From the IMG/VR virus record IMGVR_UViG_3300035670_000086, positions 35,867-99,866 of that record: DNA of 64,000 nt; one strand, given 5' to 3'. Position 1 is the first letter of the stretch; each line of letters begins with the position of its first letter. This document shows, in pieces, positions 17,991 through 27,700 of this stretch. The notes under the pieces are model-generated. The model made no database searches, was not told where the DNA came from, and saw nothing but the letters and a program-made list of their open reading frames with translations. Source of the DNA: a virus. The translations under genes were made by a program, and so were the position numbers.

Positions 17991-17991
17991 G

Positions 17992-18393
17992 TTAGTAGGT
18001 CCAACTCTTTTTTTTCTTTTTCTTCTTTTTACCGGGGCCTGCCATGTTAACACCAATCATCCCACAAGAAGTCATCTCCTGAATCAACCCTCTAGCTTGA
18101 ACTAGAACTTGTTCAAATTCAGTTATTAGTTGTTCAGGAGATTTAGTCTTAGTTCTTTCCTCTACCCTCTTAGATTCTTGTACAGGTCTAGCTACAGCCT
18201 TCTTTTTTATTCCAAAGGATCTAGCAAATATATCTGTGACCGTAGCTTCATCTACTTGAATCTTAGAGAGATCAGGACCATCAGGAGTTGGGATTGATAC
18301 AGGCAATCCATTAGATGTACTTCTTTTGTACTCATTTTTGTTTTGCTCAATGAGTGACATTGCAAAGTCACCTATAGATTTAATATTGCTCAT
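17992..18393 (-). CDS. Head-cassette protein with polylysine tail
   Basis: 133 residues. It opens MSNIKSIGDFAMSLIEQNK, with L-I-E followed by Gln as a candidate protease site. The centre is mixed-charge and probably helical (PEQLITEFEQVLVQARGLIQE). The end is a run of nine lysines (GPGKKKKKKKKKSWTY-like), encoded by an A-rich tract that may make the count uncertain. Fits a capsid-internal, DNA-contacting protein. Function inferred from the cassette. Confidence 0.65.
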   Translation of the reverse strand: MSNIKSIGDFAMSLIEQNKNEYKRSTSNGLPVSIPTPDGPDLSKIQVDEATVTDIFARSFGIKKKAVARPVQESKRVEERTKTKSPEQLITEFEQVLVQARGLIQEMTSCGMIGVNMAGPGKKKKKKKKSWTY

Positions 18394-18396
18394 ATG

Positions 18397-18882
18397 TTAT
18401 TGTTTAATTATTTTTTTTGGCTTCTTTACTGGTGGCTGTGTTTTTTCTACTGGTAGTTTTGTAGACCCTTTTCTTCTAGCCATTTGTTCTTGGTGTTGTC
18501 TATAATCATCTCTATCCCAACCACCCGTAGTATAATATTCATTTTCTTCCTCCATCAAAGAACGAAGAATAGGATCAGCTATAGCTAAGAAAGCCTCTTC
18601 TGAGATTAGTTCATCTTGATAAGCCTCTTTGATAAGGTTTAAAATGTTTGCTATCTCAGTAGATGCATTTACTTTTTTTCCGGCTTTTTGCTTGTGGTCA
18701 TGGTCGTAACAATTGGCTGATCCCACAGGTGATTTTTGACCACCCTTTCCTTCATGATGAGTAGGGATCATTGCTTTACCTTTACCCTTACCTTTACCCT
18801 TACCTTTACCGGATTTTTTCTTAGCCGTTTTAGCTTTCTTAGCTTCGTTAATTGAAGCAAATATACGATTTAGTGAATCCAT
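18397..18882 (-). CDS. Head-cassette protein with Gly-Lys repeats
   Basis: 161 residues. It opens MDSLNRIFASINEAKKAKT, with I-N-E followed by Ala, again the targeting/cleavage pattern. Residues about 23-37 alternate Gly and Lys. Then come H-E-G-K-G-G-Q-K-S-P-V-G-S-A-N-C-Y-D-H-D-H-K, a His/Cys-containing stretch, a helical region with many Glu, and a basic Pro-rich tail (KPKKIIKQ). Preceded by AAAGG and by a small hairpin. Unknown function. Confidence 0.68.
   Translation of the reverse strand: MDSLNRIFASINEAKKAKTAKKKSGKGKGKGKGKGKAMIPTHHEGKGGQKSPVGSANCYDHDHKQKAGKKVNASTEIANILNLIKEAYQDELISEEAFLAIADPILRSLMEEENEYYTTGGWDRDDYRQHQEQMARRKGSTKLPVEKTQPPVKKPKKIIKQ
18775..18810 (-). repeat. Short tandem repeat coding Gly-Lys
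   Basis: About three copies of a 12-base unit (GGTAAGGGTAAA on the coding strand), which encodes the Gly-Lys alternation. Such a repeat could vary in length between isolates. Confidence 0.85.
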
Positions 18883-18888
18883 AGTTAC

Positions 18889-18938
18889 ACCTTTCTTGCT
18901 AACAGCAAGTTTAATAGATGTGAGTTTAGACTCACTTA
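18889..18938 (-). other. Two short hairpins between head-cassette genes
   Basis: GTGAGT/ACTCAC (18920-18935, overlapping the stop codon of the acidic gene) and CTTGCT/AGCAAG (18895-18909), each a 6-bp stem with a 3-4 base loop. Neither has a U tract, so they are unlikely terminators; they may tune mRNA processing or stability. Confidence 0.4.
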
Positions 18939-19351
18939 TACTTCATACCTTTTTTGCCCATTTTACCCTTTGCTTTTTTTAGCTGATGTGGCATTTTACC
19001 TTCTTCGATTTGTTCATCTTCATCGTCGAAGTCTTCTTCATCATCTTCGTCTTCTGATTCGTCTTCTTCATAGAGTTCTTCACCGTCTTCTTCTTCCTCT
19101 TCTTCATTGAGGGTAGCAGCATTAACTGCTTCGAGAACATTAGCTGTGTGCTCCATTAGGGCCTCGTCGCTAATAGCCTCGTCTAGGTGTGAAGAGCAGA
19201 GGGGGCATACATGAGCTTCCTCTTCTACTTCTTCGGTTGACTCGTCTATTTTCTGGTCTTGTGTTTTGTTAACCTTTAGACCAAAATCTGACCAAGCGGC
19301 GTTCTCAAGAATAATCTTCATTGCATCATCTGATATATTTAAGTGCTTCAT
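18932..19351 (-). CDS. Acidic prohead-core-like protein with zinc-ribbon half-site
   Basis: 139 residues, first gene after a consensus late promoter. It opens MKHLNISDDAMKIILENAAW, with I-L-E followed by Asn as candidate protease site. Residues 48-51 are C-P-L-C, a possible metal knuckle though no second pair is present. About residues 82-116 are nearly all Glu and Asp, then the end turns basic (LKKAKGKMGKKGMKYK). T4 gp67, an 80-residue prohead core protein, has a similar acidic tail and lies in the same place upstream of 68-21-22-23. Gp67 equivalence is inferred from composition and order. Confidence 0.7.
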   Translation of the reverse strand: MKHLNISDDAMKIILENAAWSDFGLKVNKTQDQKIDESTEEVEEEAHVCPLCSSHLDEAISDEALMEHTANVLEAVNAATLNEEEEEEDGEELYEEDESEDEDDEEDFDDEDEQIEEGKMPHQLKKAKGKMGKKGMKYK

Positions 19352-19368
19352 AATTTTAAATCCTTTGT

Positions 19369-19382
19369 GGGAATAAGTTCCC
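19369..19382 (-). other. 5' leader hairpin
   Basis: GGGAA and TTCCC form a 5-bp stem with a 4-base loop, positioned at or next to the predicted start of the late transcript and followed by an AAAGG ribosome binding site. It could protect the 5' end of the prohead mRNA (inference). Confidence 0.35.
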
Positions 19383-19388
19383 TATTGT

Positions 19389-19396
19389 TATTTATA
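19389..19396 (-). promoter_or_regulatory. T4-type late promoter (TATAAATA)
   Basis: An exact TATAAATA on the minus strand in an intergenic gap, 38 bases before the ATG of the acidic core gene. In T4 this -10 element is read by RNA polymerase with gp55 and gp33. Transcription would begin near 19383 and cover the prohead-capsid genes to the terminator at 13120. Confidence 0.75.
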
Positions 19397-19433
19397 CTAC
19401 TTTAAAACAAGTAGAATATTTTTATTAATTTTT

Positions 19434-19724
19434 TTAATTAGCAAAGACATCTGGGGATCCAATTCCTGCAATATCTCCACATTGAACTAAATCCCCTGTT
19501 CTATGGACCCCTTTATTGTTAACAAGGACAGTAGAACTTCCTGTAGCAGCGGGACCCATAACATGGGTATCGTCACCACAAGTGTGAGTTTGAGAATAAT
19601 TATCCCCAATCCTGACCACAGGTTTATTATTAACGAAGACATCTGGACTGCCTATTAAACAAAGTTTAGGCCCATAACAATGTCCTACCGAAAGATCTGT
19701 ATTTGCTCTAAATATTTGGGGCAT
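19434..19724 (-). CDS. PAAR-domain spike tip protein
   Basis: 96 residues, the length of T4 gp5.4. It caps the central spike with a sharp, metal-binding point that first meets the cell envelope. The two PAAR halves are visible: G-S-P-D-V-F-V-N-N-K-P-V-V-R-I-G-D near residue 25 and V-L-V-N-N-K-G-V-H-R-T-G-D near 66, ending G-S-P-D-V-F-A-N. His14, His47, His54 and Cys residues are candidate metal ligands. It overlaps the preceding 929-residue gene by 17 bases and is the last gene before the prohead promoter. Confidence 0.93.
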   Translation of the reverse strand: MPQIFRANTDLSVGHCYGPKLCLIGSPDVFVNNKPVVRIGDNYSQTHTCGDDTHVMGPAATGSSTVLVNNKGVHRTGDLVQCGDIAGIGSPDVFAN

Positions 19725-22497
19725 TTCGAATATTATTAATAATTGCTGGGCTTGTTGTATTTATTTCAACTGGAACGACCTTAGCGGCATCAGGAACACC
19801 CTGAATTGTCACTGGTCTAAATCCTAGTAATCGTGTTTCTTTACGGAATATATCGTTTCGAGTGTGTAGTAATTTAACTCCGGTCTTTTCTCCGAGTCGT
19901 AACTTATCTATCATAGTCTTAGAAATTCCTATCTTAAATGTCTTATATTGTTCTATAGTTAATCTAATGAACAAATCAGACCAAGAAACTCCCTCGTCTA
20001 TGACATAGTTATTATTTATTGCACTAGCAGTTTCTACTGCGGCTCTAAATCCGTGTTTTCTTCTTGGTAAAGGCTCTTGATTTTCTTTAAACCCTAAAGA
20101 TAATAATCCGGCTCTACCAGTAAATGTTCCTTGCTTTCCATTAACATTTAACTCGTCATTAACATCGGTATTTGGGTAAGTGTCTTCGATTTTAATCCAA
20201 TGCTGATCCAAGCCAGTTTTATTATATCTGGGGTCTGGAGATGCTGTAAAAAGCATTCTACGCTTGTTCCATTCTATCAGCCTAGAATAGCCATTAAAGA
20301 AGTTTAAATTATATTTATTAGTGGGCAATATAATTATAAGTTCAGGGATCTTTCTAACAAATAATTGCTCCCCTGCTTTAGTTCCAAATTGGTGTAAACT
20401 AAAATTGGTAAACTCAAATTCGTATGTGCTGCTAGATGTAAAATGACCTAAGATAGGATCATTATGATTTACAGTGAAAACCTTCCAAGGATACAATCTG
20501 TACTTAACTGCGTTTCTAATATTAGTCGCGTTAGTTTCTATTGTATATTGAACCTTTGTTTTTCTAGTAAATATGCTATCTGAATCAGGAAGATCCTCTA
20601 TTGACTCCCTGTCAATTTTTAAAACATAATACTTAGATCTTTCCCCAGATAGACTATAGTTAATTTCTAAGTCATTTGCAGAGGGGGAAGTTACCGTAAA
20701 CACTGTTTGCCACTTAGATCCTACATCGTGTAGCGTAGCAAATTCCACATCATTTTGTAATGTAACTGCTCGGTTAATATCACTATAAGATCCAACATAA
20801 TCCAAAGAATTGTTTGTTAGTGTTACGCAAACAGAGTAATCTATTCTATCTACAGGAACAGTAATACTAGATCCAGCAGATGTTGTTACTTGGATAGTGT
20901 CGGTGTCCTGAATGTATATTGGGTAGTCCGTACCACTAGCAGTAACTAAAATCCTACGGTTTATATCGGTAGGCAAAATGTACCATAGTTTTAGTAATTC
21001 TTTATTTTGATCAGCATAGTTATCTGGATCTAGTGATTTTACATTTTGTAAAGCGCGTACTACACCTCTAGTTTGATTTGGTGCAGTATCTATTACTACG
21101 GGTTGAGTAGTTATTCTTTGTTTTTGATCAGTTCTGATTTTTTTCAATTCGCTTTTAGAAACACCGAATTGAGATTTTAAGAGTTGTAAAGAACGAGCAT
21201 TTTCGTTATTTTGTTGTACTGCTCTTTCTTTTAAATCACTAATATAACCAACATCTATTTCATTTATCGTATTCTCTAGTAAGTGCTTCTTTATTCCTTT
21301 AGCTATTTTCGACTCAGGAATAGGTCTACCATCTGGGTAAGTTAAATTAAATAAAATATCTCGTAAATCTTTTTTAACTGATTGTTTTATGTTATTTAAA
21401 GATAAACTAGCAATATCAACATTCAAAGCACTAAGCACAGATTGAGAACTTGCTATTAAATTTTGAACTCTTATATCCCGCTGTTCTCCGAAGAAATCAC
21501 TGTAGATGGAAGATCTAACAAAATTAACTACATTAGATGGTTTTGTAATAATCGTATATGTCGGATCACCAAAAGAGTATCCTGTAGGCACTCGACTGTC
21601 TAATATTCTAGGATCATACTGATACCCGGGTAAGTTATCTCCATATTGATTGGTTGGGATAGTTACCTCTTGAGTTTCAGTTTGCACAACAACAGAAGGC
21701 TCCGTTGTGACAACAGATCCCCCAGTCCCAAGACCCCCAGTGCCTCCAGTCCCACCGCCACCACCTGTCTGAGGCTCATCTGGATTTATAATTTCTGTGC
21801 AAGTGTTAGGAATTAAGGTTAATGTAAATCCTGTACATGGTGGATTTATAGAAGCACAATCTGCGAATTCTCCTACTCCGGGTAATGGAGGGTTTGGAGT
21901 AGTATATGTATAAACTCTAGGTAGACAATTTTTTACTGATTTTATACATCTACAATCAGTCTCCTCTGGTACAGTCTCATCAAATTGTCCTCCCCCTATG
22001 GAGATACAAGGAACTATTGTGTTTACAGTTTCACAGTAGTAAAAAGTAATAGATCCACCCTCACCATCTGGAGGGTTAGTATCATCAACACAATTTGCCT
22101 GACAATCAGTTATACTCGCATAAGTTAATTCCCCAGCTACGACATCGCGCTGACGAATGTATAAACATTCAAATTGTCCTGTAATTGCGTTTCGCCTACA
22201 AACTATGACTGGGAAACATTCATATTCACATTCGTCTTTTGTAGTATGTGTACTTATTGCTCCAGCGGGAACGGCATTTAAACTATATTCTTTACAAGTT
22301 CTGCTTGTTGGTCCTGCTTCAGCATCGGTGCTTTCACATACCCAAACCGTAGGAATAGGATCTACAGGATCACCTGTATTATCATCACCATCATCATCAG
22401 ATTGATCTAAACTTCCTCCATCAATAGCGTCAACAGGAATCGGTAAAAGTCCCGGATTCCCTAATTCACAAGGAAGTCTATTAAGATCAACTGTCAT
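19708..22497 (-). CDS. Cysteine-rich large virion protein
   Basis: 929 residues in three parts. Residues 1-240 contain about 20 cysteines in short repeats of the form C-x(n)-C ... (Y/T)-x-(T/S)-x-x-(E/D)-C-x-x-x-C, for example around V-W-V-C-E-S, F-E-C-L-Y-I-R and F-Y-Y-C-E-T. Residues about 245-262 are a Gly-rich linker. The rest is strand-rich with no family I recognise, ending in E-I-N-T-T-S-P-A-I-I-N-N. The cysteine modules could hold disulfides outside the cell or metal. It lies between a large tail protein and the PAAR tip, so a tail or baseplate location is inferred. Confidence 0.75.
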   Translation of the reverse strand: MTVDLNRLPCELGNPGLLPIPVDAIDGGSLDQSDDDGDDNTGDPVDPIPTVWVCESTDAEAGPTSRTCKEYSLNAVPAGAISTHTTKDECEYECFPVIVCRRNAITGQFECLYIRQRDVVAGELTYASITDCQANCVDDTNPPDGEGGSITFYYCETVNTIVPCISIGGGQFDETVPEETDCRCIKSVKNCLPRVYTYTTPNPPLPGVGEFADCASINPPCTGFTLTLIPNTCTEIINPDEPQTGGGGGTGGTGGLGTGGSVVTTEPSVVVQTETQEVTIPTNQYGDNLPGYQYDPRILDSRVPTGYSFGDPTYTIITKPSNVVNFVRSSIYSDFFGEQRDIRVQNLIASSQSVLSALNVDIASLSLNNIKQSVKKDLRDILFNLTYPDGRPIPESKIAKGIKKHLLENTINEIDVGYISDLKERAVQQNNENARSLQLLKSQFGVSKSELKKIRTDQKQRITTQPVVIDTAPNQTRGVVRALQNVKSLDPDNYADQNKELLKLWYILPTDINRRILVTASGTDYPIYIQDTDTIQVTTSAGSSITVPVDRIDYSVCVTLTNNSLDYVGSYSDINRAVTLQNDVEFATLHDVGSKWQTVFTVTSPSANDLEINYSLSGERSKYYVLKIDRESIEDLPDSDSIFTRKTKVQYTIETNATNIRNAVKYRLYPWKVFTVNHNDPILGHFTSSSTYEFEFTNFSLHQFGTKAGEQLFVRKIPELIIILPTNKYNLNFFNGYSRLIEWNKRRMLFTASPDPRYNKTGLDQHWIKIEDTYPNTDVNDELNVNGKQGTFTGRAGLLSLGFKENQEPLPRRKHGFRAAVETASAINNNYVIDEGVSWSDLFIRLTIEQYKTFKIGISKTMIDKLRLGEKTGVKLLHTRNDIFRKETRLLGFRPVTIQGVPDAAKVVPVEINTTSPAIINNIRNAPNI

Positions 22498-24749
22498 CTG
22501 AGTTGAATAGTGGGAGTGTTATCTTGAGGTAATCTACTGCTGTACGCTTGTGATGGATATCCTACAACTTCAAAAGCTACAGTAGGATAAACACATTTTA
22601 CAATTACAGGGTTTTTGTTTCTGTGTGCAGATTCACTTATCGAATTTATAGTGTAATCTAAAACATCGTATCCATTATTGTTTGTTGGGTACGGTATTTT
22701 TGTACTAAATGTAAAGAAAGCTAATCCAGCACTAGAATTTCTATTTTTTCTAGGATTTAAATTTTGATTAATATTATCCTGACTAAAAATAGAATTCGGG
22801 TTAAACACCGTATCACTCGAAGTAGGGTTAGAAAGATTAGCTGGTGCGACACAATAAATTATAAAATGATCAGGGAATTTTTCATAATACAAACCTTGTG
22901 TGTAAGAATATAGAGAATCTCCCTCAAAACCAGTAGGTAGAGTTGTGTCTGAACCTGCTTGAACACAATTTTTATATGACAGCTTTACCTCATAATCTGC
23001 CATCCAAGGGACTTGAGTTCTATCTATATTAATTCGTTTTTTCAAAAATAACATTCCACGCAATCTATTTCTGATTTGTAAATTATAGTTATTATTTATT
23101 ACTGTAGGATCAAAGAAGGAGAAATTAATTCTATCTCCAACCCTAGTTCCGGGATCTACAAGGTTAGCTGTAGTTGTTGGTGGTTCTGAAGTCCACCAAT
23201 CAGCTAAATCCCAGTCTGGTAATGCAGGAACAGTGTCATCAGTAAACACATTTTCAGTAATTCCTAAGGATGAGAGTGTGGCGTTAATTGCTCCTTCTGG
23301 ACCAAAGTTTAACCCTCCCCAAATGTTCCCTCCAGCTACAGTTCTAGCAGGGTTATTACCTTGTGTGATTGTACCGTTTAGTCTAGAAATTTCTGCATCA
23401 ATATAACCCTTTAATTTTGATGCTTCCGCATCTATAGCATATTGAGTTGCTACAGGGTTAGCTAGTGAAGGTGATGGTAATGCAGCAGCTAAACCAGCAC
23501 GCTCATTGTAAGTTAACTCTGCTGTTCTAAAGAATGGACGGATATCCAAAATATCAGACTCAGTTAGAACTATATTACCTAAAGAGTTGACTGTGCCTGT
23601 TTTTCTGACAACAACATAAGCTAATGGGAGTATTGATTGACCAATTAGTTGAGCATCAGTTTCAGATAGTCTCTCAGAGATTACAGGAGCTAAGTTCATC
23701 AAATCATCCGGGCTAGGGAATGATCCATGGACATTAATTGATGTAGCTTGGAATCCATTTGTGGTTATGGATGCATCTTTGTAATCTGCTAAAATTTGAG
23801 TGTTTCCAGCAACATCGCGTGCGGGGGAGACGGAATATGTTGTGGGAGATATACCTACGCCTGCACCACGCACGATACCTAAAACTGGTTTAGTTATTGT
23901 TACGGGTTGACCACCAGACCACTTTTGTATTGTTGTTGATGAAACATCAACAGGTTTGCTGTAAACAAACAATAGGTCGATTCTAACTGATGCGTTAGGA
24001 ATTAATTGCTTCTCGCCAGCAGCAGTTATTGTAAAGAAATCATTCTCATCAAAATTAGGTATTTGAATGGATAACTCTTCTGGAACATCGACAATTGCAG
24101 TTCTAGCTACGCCTCTAAATTGTTTTACAAACTCAGCACCTAATCTTGGTAACTCATATCCTGCACCGTATGCTTGAGTAAATGTTGCGAAGAAATCAAA
24201 ATTATTCAATAAAGGCCACTTGGAAGAAGCATTTACTAATCCTATTGATGGTAAAGAATTTTGAATGCTTGAATCACCAACCAAATCTGTATCAAATACA
24301 GGCCAAGTAAGGACTCTTTCTACAAGACCATTTAAAGAAAGAGCATTAGTTGTTGTTGCTGATTGTAGGCTAGAAACAAATGATTGAGCAAGGGTTAAAC
24401 CACTAGGATTGTTATATTGCTCGAATTGACCTGCTTCCAATCCAGTTAGTAAAGAAAGTTTTTGTAACGGATTTTTGTTGTATGCATCATTAATTCTAGC
24501 AGTAAAGCGTCCGGGTTTAACCTTTACAATATTTGTATTTCCCTCTACATAAGGACGCAATTCATTAATCTCATTACGATCTATACCATCTGCTGCTGGG
24601 TTTGATGCTATTTGATCTTTGAGCCACAAACAGTTTTCTTGCAACTGTTTTAGTGGTATATTATCCACTTCCCAGTAGTAAGGATCATTCTCCTTAAAAT
24701 ATCTTACAGGATCAGTAAAAACATAATTAGATTCTTTAAAACCAGCCAT
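22494..24749 (-). CDS. Large tail/baseplate protein sharing a Y-W-E-x-D-N motif
   Basis: 751 residues. The N-terminus has D-P-Y-Y-W-E-V-D-N-I-P-L-K-Q-L-Q-E-N-C-x-W-L, closely matching S-F-Y-N-W-E-E-D-N-M-P-I-Y-D-L-E-D-R-T of the adjacent beta-helix protein, so both probably dock to the same partner by this segment. The middle holds D-I-R-P-F-F-R-T-A-E-L and a helical A-x-x-L-x-G-Y-I-D-A-E-I-S-R-L that could trimerise. No enzyme motif seen. Overlaps both neighbours by one to four bases, so it is coupled in the tail operon. Exact role unknown. Confidence 0.75.
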   Translation of the reverse strand: MAGFKESNYVFTDPVRYFKENDPYYWEVDNIPLKQLQENCLWLKDQIASNPAADGIDRNEINELRPYVEGNTNIVKVKPGRFTARINDAYNKNPLQKLSLLTGLEAGQFEQYNNPSGLTLAQSFVSSLQSATTTNALSLNGLVERVLTWPVFDTDLVGDSSIQNSLPSIGLVNASSKWPLLNNFDFFATFTQAYGAGYELPRLGAEFVKQFRGVARTAIVDVPEELSIQIPNFDENDFFTITAAGEKQLIPNASVRIDLLFVYSKPVDVSSTTIQKWSGGQPVTITKPVLGIVRGAGVGISPTTYSVSPARDVAGNTQILADYKDASITTNGFQATSINVHGSFPSPDDLMNLAPVISERLSETDAQLIGQSILPLAYVVVRKTGTVNSLGNIVLTESDILDIRPFFRTAELTYNERAGLAAALPSPSLANPVATQYAIDAEASKLKGYIDAEISRLNGTITQGNNPARTVAGGNIWGGLNFGPEGAINATLSSLGITENVFTDDTVPALPDWDLADWWTSEPPTTTANLVDPGTRVGDRINFSFFDPTVINNNYNLQIRNRLRGMLFLKKRINIDRTQVPWMADYEVKLSYKNCVQAGSDTTLPTGFEGDSLYSYTQGLYYEKFPDHFIIYCVAPANLSNPTSSDTVFNPNSIFSQDNINQNLNPRKNRNSSAGLAFFTFSTKIPYPTNNNGYDVLDYTINSISESAHRNKNPVIVKCVYPTVAFEVVGYPSQAYSSRLPQDNTPTIQLR

Positions 24750-27700
24750 TAGTCATCTCTCCTTAGATCAAATATTTCAGCAGATTTAAATCCTTTACCG
24801 TAGCCAGCAACATTAGAATCATATCCTTGTCCACCAGCAGTAGAGGTAGATCTATAGATGGTAACTAATGCATGCCGTCCAGACTTTGCTATTGCATTGT
24901 GTTTTGCATTAGCAAAAGAATCAGCAGCGGACTCATCCAATCGTATTCTATTTTTGTAACTAGCATCTACCATGGCTGAAACATAGTAGAACGCAGATGT
25001 GGATATACCGCTGTAAATTGCATCAAATGCTGATGCTCCAATTAAGTTTCCTGATGGGTTGTATCCTTGAGCCAGCATTTGATAGGGAGCACCGTAGAAA
25101 GCTGCTTGGTCTGCTCCAGTTCCGCTAACATAACCAAGCATCTTAGCTTGTGAATGTGGTGAGAAATACAATCTAAATGGTCCGTAATTTGTACCTGCTC
25201 TAGATGAAGACACCCCATAGAAATCTAAAACACTCAAAGTGCTAGTGTCTGGAGTAGAGGATGGTGCTCCTGATGCTGGAACACCCGCACCACTTAAATA
25301 AACTGCGCTAGGGCCATAATATCCAGCCAAACTTGGATACATTCCACTAACAGATAGGTAAGCTGCTTCCAACTCAGAGTTTTGACAGATGTTCCAAATT
25401 CGCAACAGTTCACAGTTTCCAGATGATGAATCATAGAATGCAGATGAAGTGTTGTACCATCCAGCAGCAAAGTTAACATTTAGAGCTTTTACTTTACTAC
25501 CATTTTGAGCTTTAACACAAATTCCACCTTTAGAGTAGTTAGCAATATTTGTTGCGGAGTTTGCGTCTTTGTATGAAGTTAAGAAGTAACCGGGGTTTGT
25601 TTCTGTATATACATACGAGCCTATTGCTGCTGGGACTAAGTTTGTACCAGTTAACAAGTTATCATCTTGTGGGTTGGGATAGAACTGAACATACCCACCA
25701 CTAGTGTAATAAGTTGTATTGTACACATCAGAATTATTGTAGTCTTGACTAGGTAAAACCGTTGCTCCCCATTGAGTAGCGTAATCTCCAATATCCTCCA
25801 TGTTAATCACAGAGTTTTTATCTGCAACTAAGCAAGATTTAATTGCATGTAATTCTACTCTTGTATGATTCTGATTATCACTTAAATTCCAACCAGAAAC
25901 ATCTAATGTATTATTATCTCTCTTATGAGGTCCAAAGTTTACGACTGAGTTATCTTCAGCTAAAACATCTACAGCCCCTTGTGCAATTAAAGTATTTCCG
26001 TTGAATGTAGCCGCTGAGTTTTTAGATACATAAACAATTGCTGCCTTTTTCTGTGCAGCTAAAGTTTGAGGTCCAACTAACATAGTGGGGCCTGTGTTAG
26101 GTGATACACCTCCTGAACCACGCAAAACAACTTTACTGTTATCAGATATGGATAAGCATGCACCGAACAAAGGTTGGGCATACACACTAGTTGTTTGATA
26201 AGTTTTAATTTCGGGATGTATTAATTCTGCGCGTGAGCTATTCTTTATTTCTATAGCGGGTAATCTTCCCTTTGTACCACTTACATCGTAAGATCCAAAA
26301 GAATCTATGGCAAGAATATTACCTACCTTTGAAGGCATTGATGTTGCATATGGATATCTCAAAATGGAATGGTTTAGAACCATGTGTTGACCATTTCGAT
26401 AGAATGTAAATTGCTTGTAAGTTTTACCTATCTGACTGTTTTCATATGATGTAGTCACGCTAGGTCTAATTAAATCTGGATTGAAAACAATATCACAATT
26501 ATTAGCTTCAAATCCGATCTCTTGATTGTTTTCTATGGTTAGTAGTGGGAAGTTCAATTTAGAATTATTAGCAACTATACCGTTGTAATTATTAATAATT
26601 TCCAAGCCACCTTGATGGTCAAAGATAGAATTAGTTACTTCCAAACCCACTCTCTTATTGTACAAAGATTGGATCATGGTGGGGCCATCAGTCACAGAGA
26701 ATGCTGTAGTTATCTTGTTGCCACCTACTATTTTGGAATTATTTAATTGAATACCTACATCATTAAATGCAAACTGAGATATTAGATCCACACCCGAATA
26801 CTGCACATATGCTGTGCTTACAGGTACAAAGTTTATTAAACTGTTTTCTGCATATAAACCAATTCCATTTGAATTCGCAGATCTATCTGAAGTTGAGGAT
26901 ATTTCGTAGTTTCTTGCAGCTACGATGGCTCTACGAACATCTACATTAGAATTAATTATTTTAAATCCATGCTTCTTGCAACGCATGGACATTACATTCT
27001 CTAGAACAACATCAGAGTTTACTATATTGAATCCTGAGTCAATACTTTGTGTAATAGTTCCTGTTGTGTCTAATGACCCATCAACCAAGAATCCACGAAT
27101 AAATATTGGGCCATCACAATTACTAACTTTTACATTAGATAAGAAATTACCAAATGCTAAAACTGCAACATTAGATTGGTCTTGTATTGCTGTTCTTGCT
27201 ATTGCTGCTCCTGAGATTGTATCCGTTACTGCTACATCATATGCAGTGATAGTTGGGTCTTCAGTATTGCCATACTCTGCAATAGCGAACTTATTTGTTG
27301 CTATTGATTGATCAAATTGAGTATCTTTAAAACTTAGTATAGGTTTTTTAGTTAGTAGTGATGTTGCTCCGTAAGCGTAATTTACAACCCATGAACGGTT
27401 GTTTGAATTTAGTCTTGCATCTGTGGTAGCACTCAAAACTACTGAACTTATGGCAAGAGCAGATGCATTATGGAACATTTCCTTTATCATCAAGGAGCTT
27501 ACGGATGGATCGCTACTGATGTACAATGCAGATGGGGCTGCGGCAGAACCAAATTTAGATCTTGCAAAAACTCGGTTAACTATTTCTAGACCTGCGCCCG
27601 GACAGGAATCATCTATTTTTATATTATTTAAATTAAGTTCACCTAAGTTTCCAAAACTTGCTACTTCAATTATAATCGGATAAGTAATTGGATTAGGGAG

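Noticed and set aside
18775-18810. Short tandem repeat considered as a CRISPR-like or origin repeat
   Set aside because: Unit of 12 bases without spacers, inside a coding frame and explained by Gly-Lys codons.
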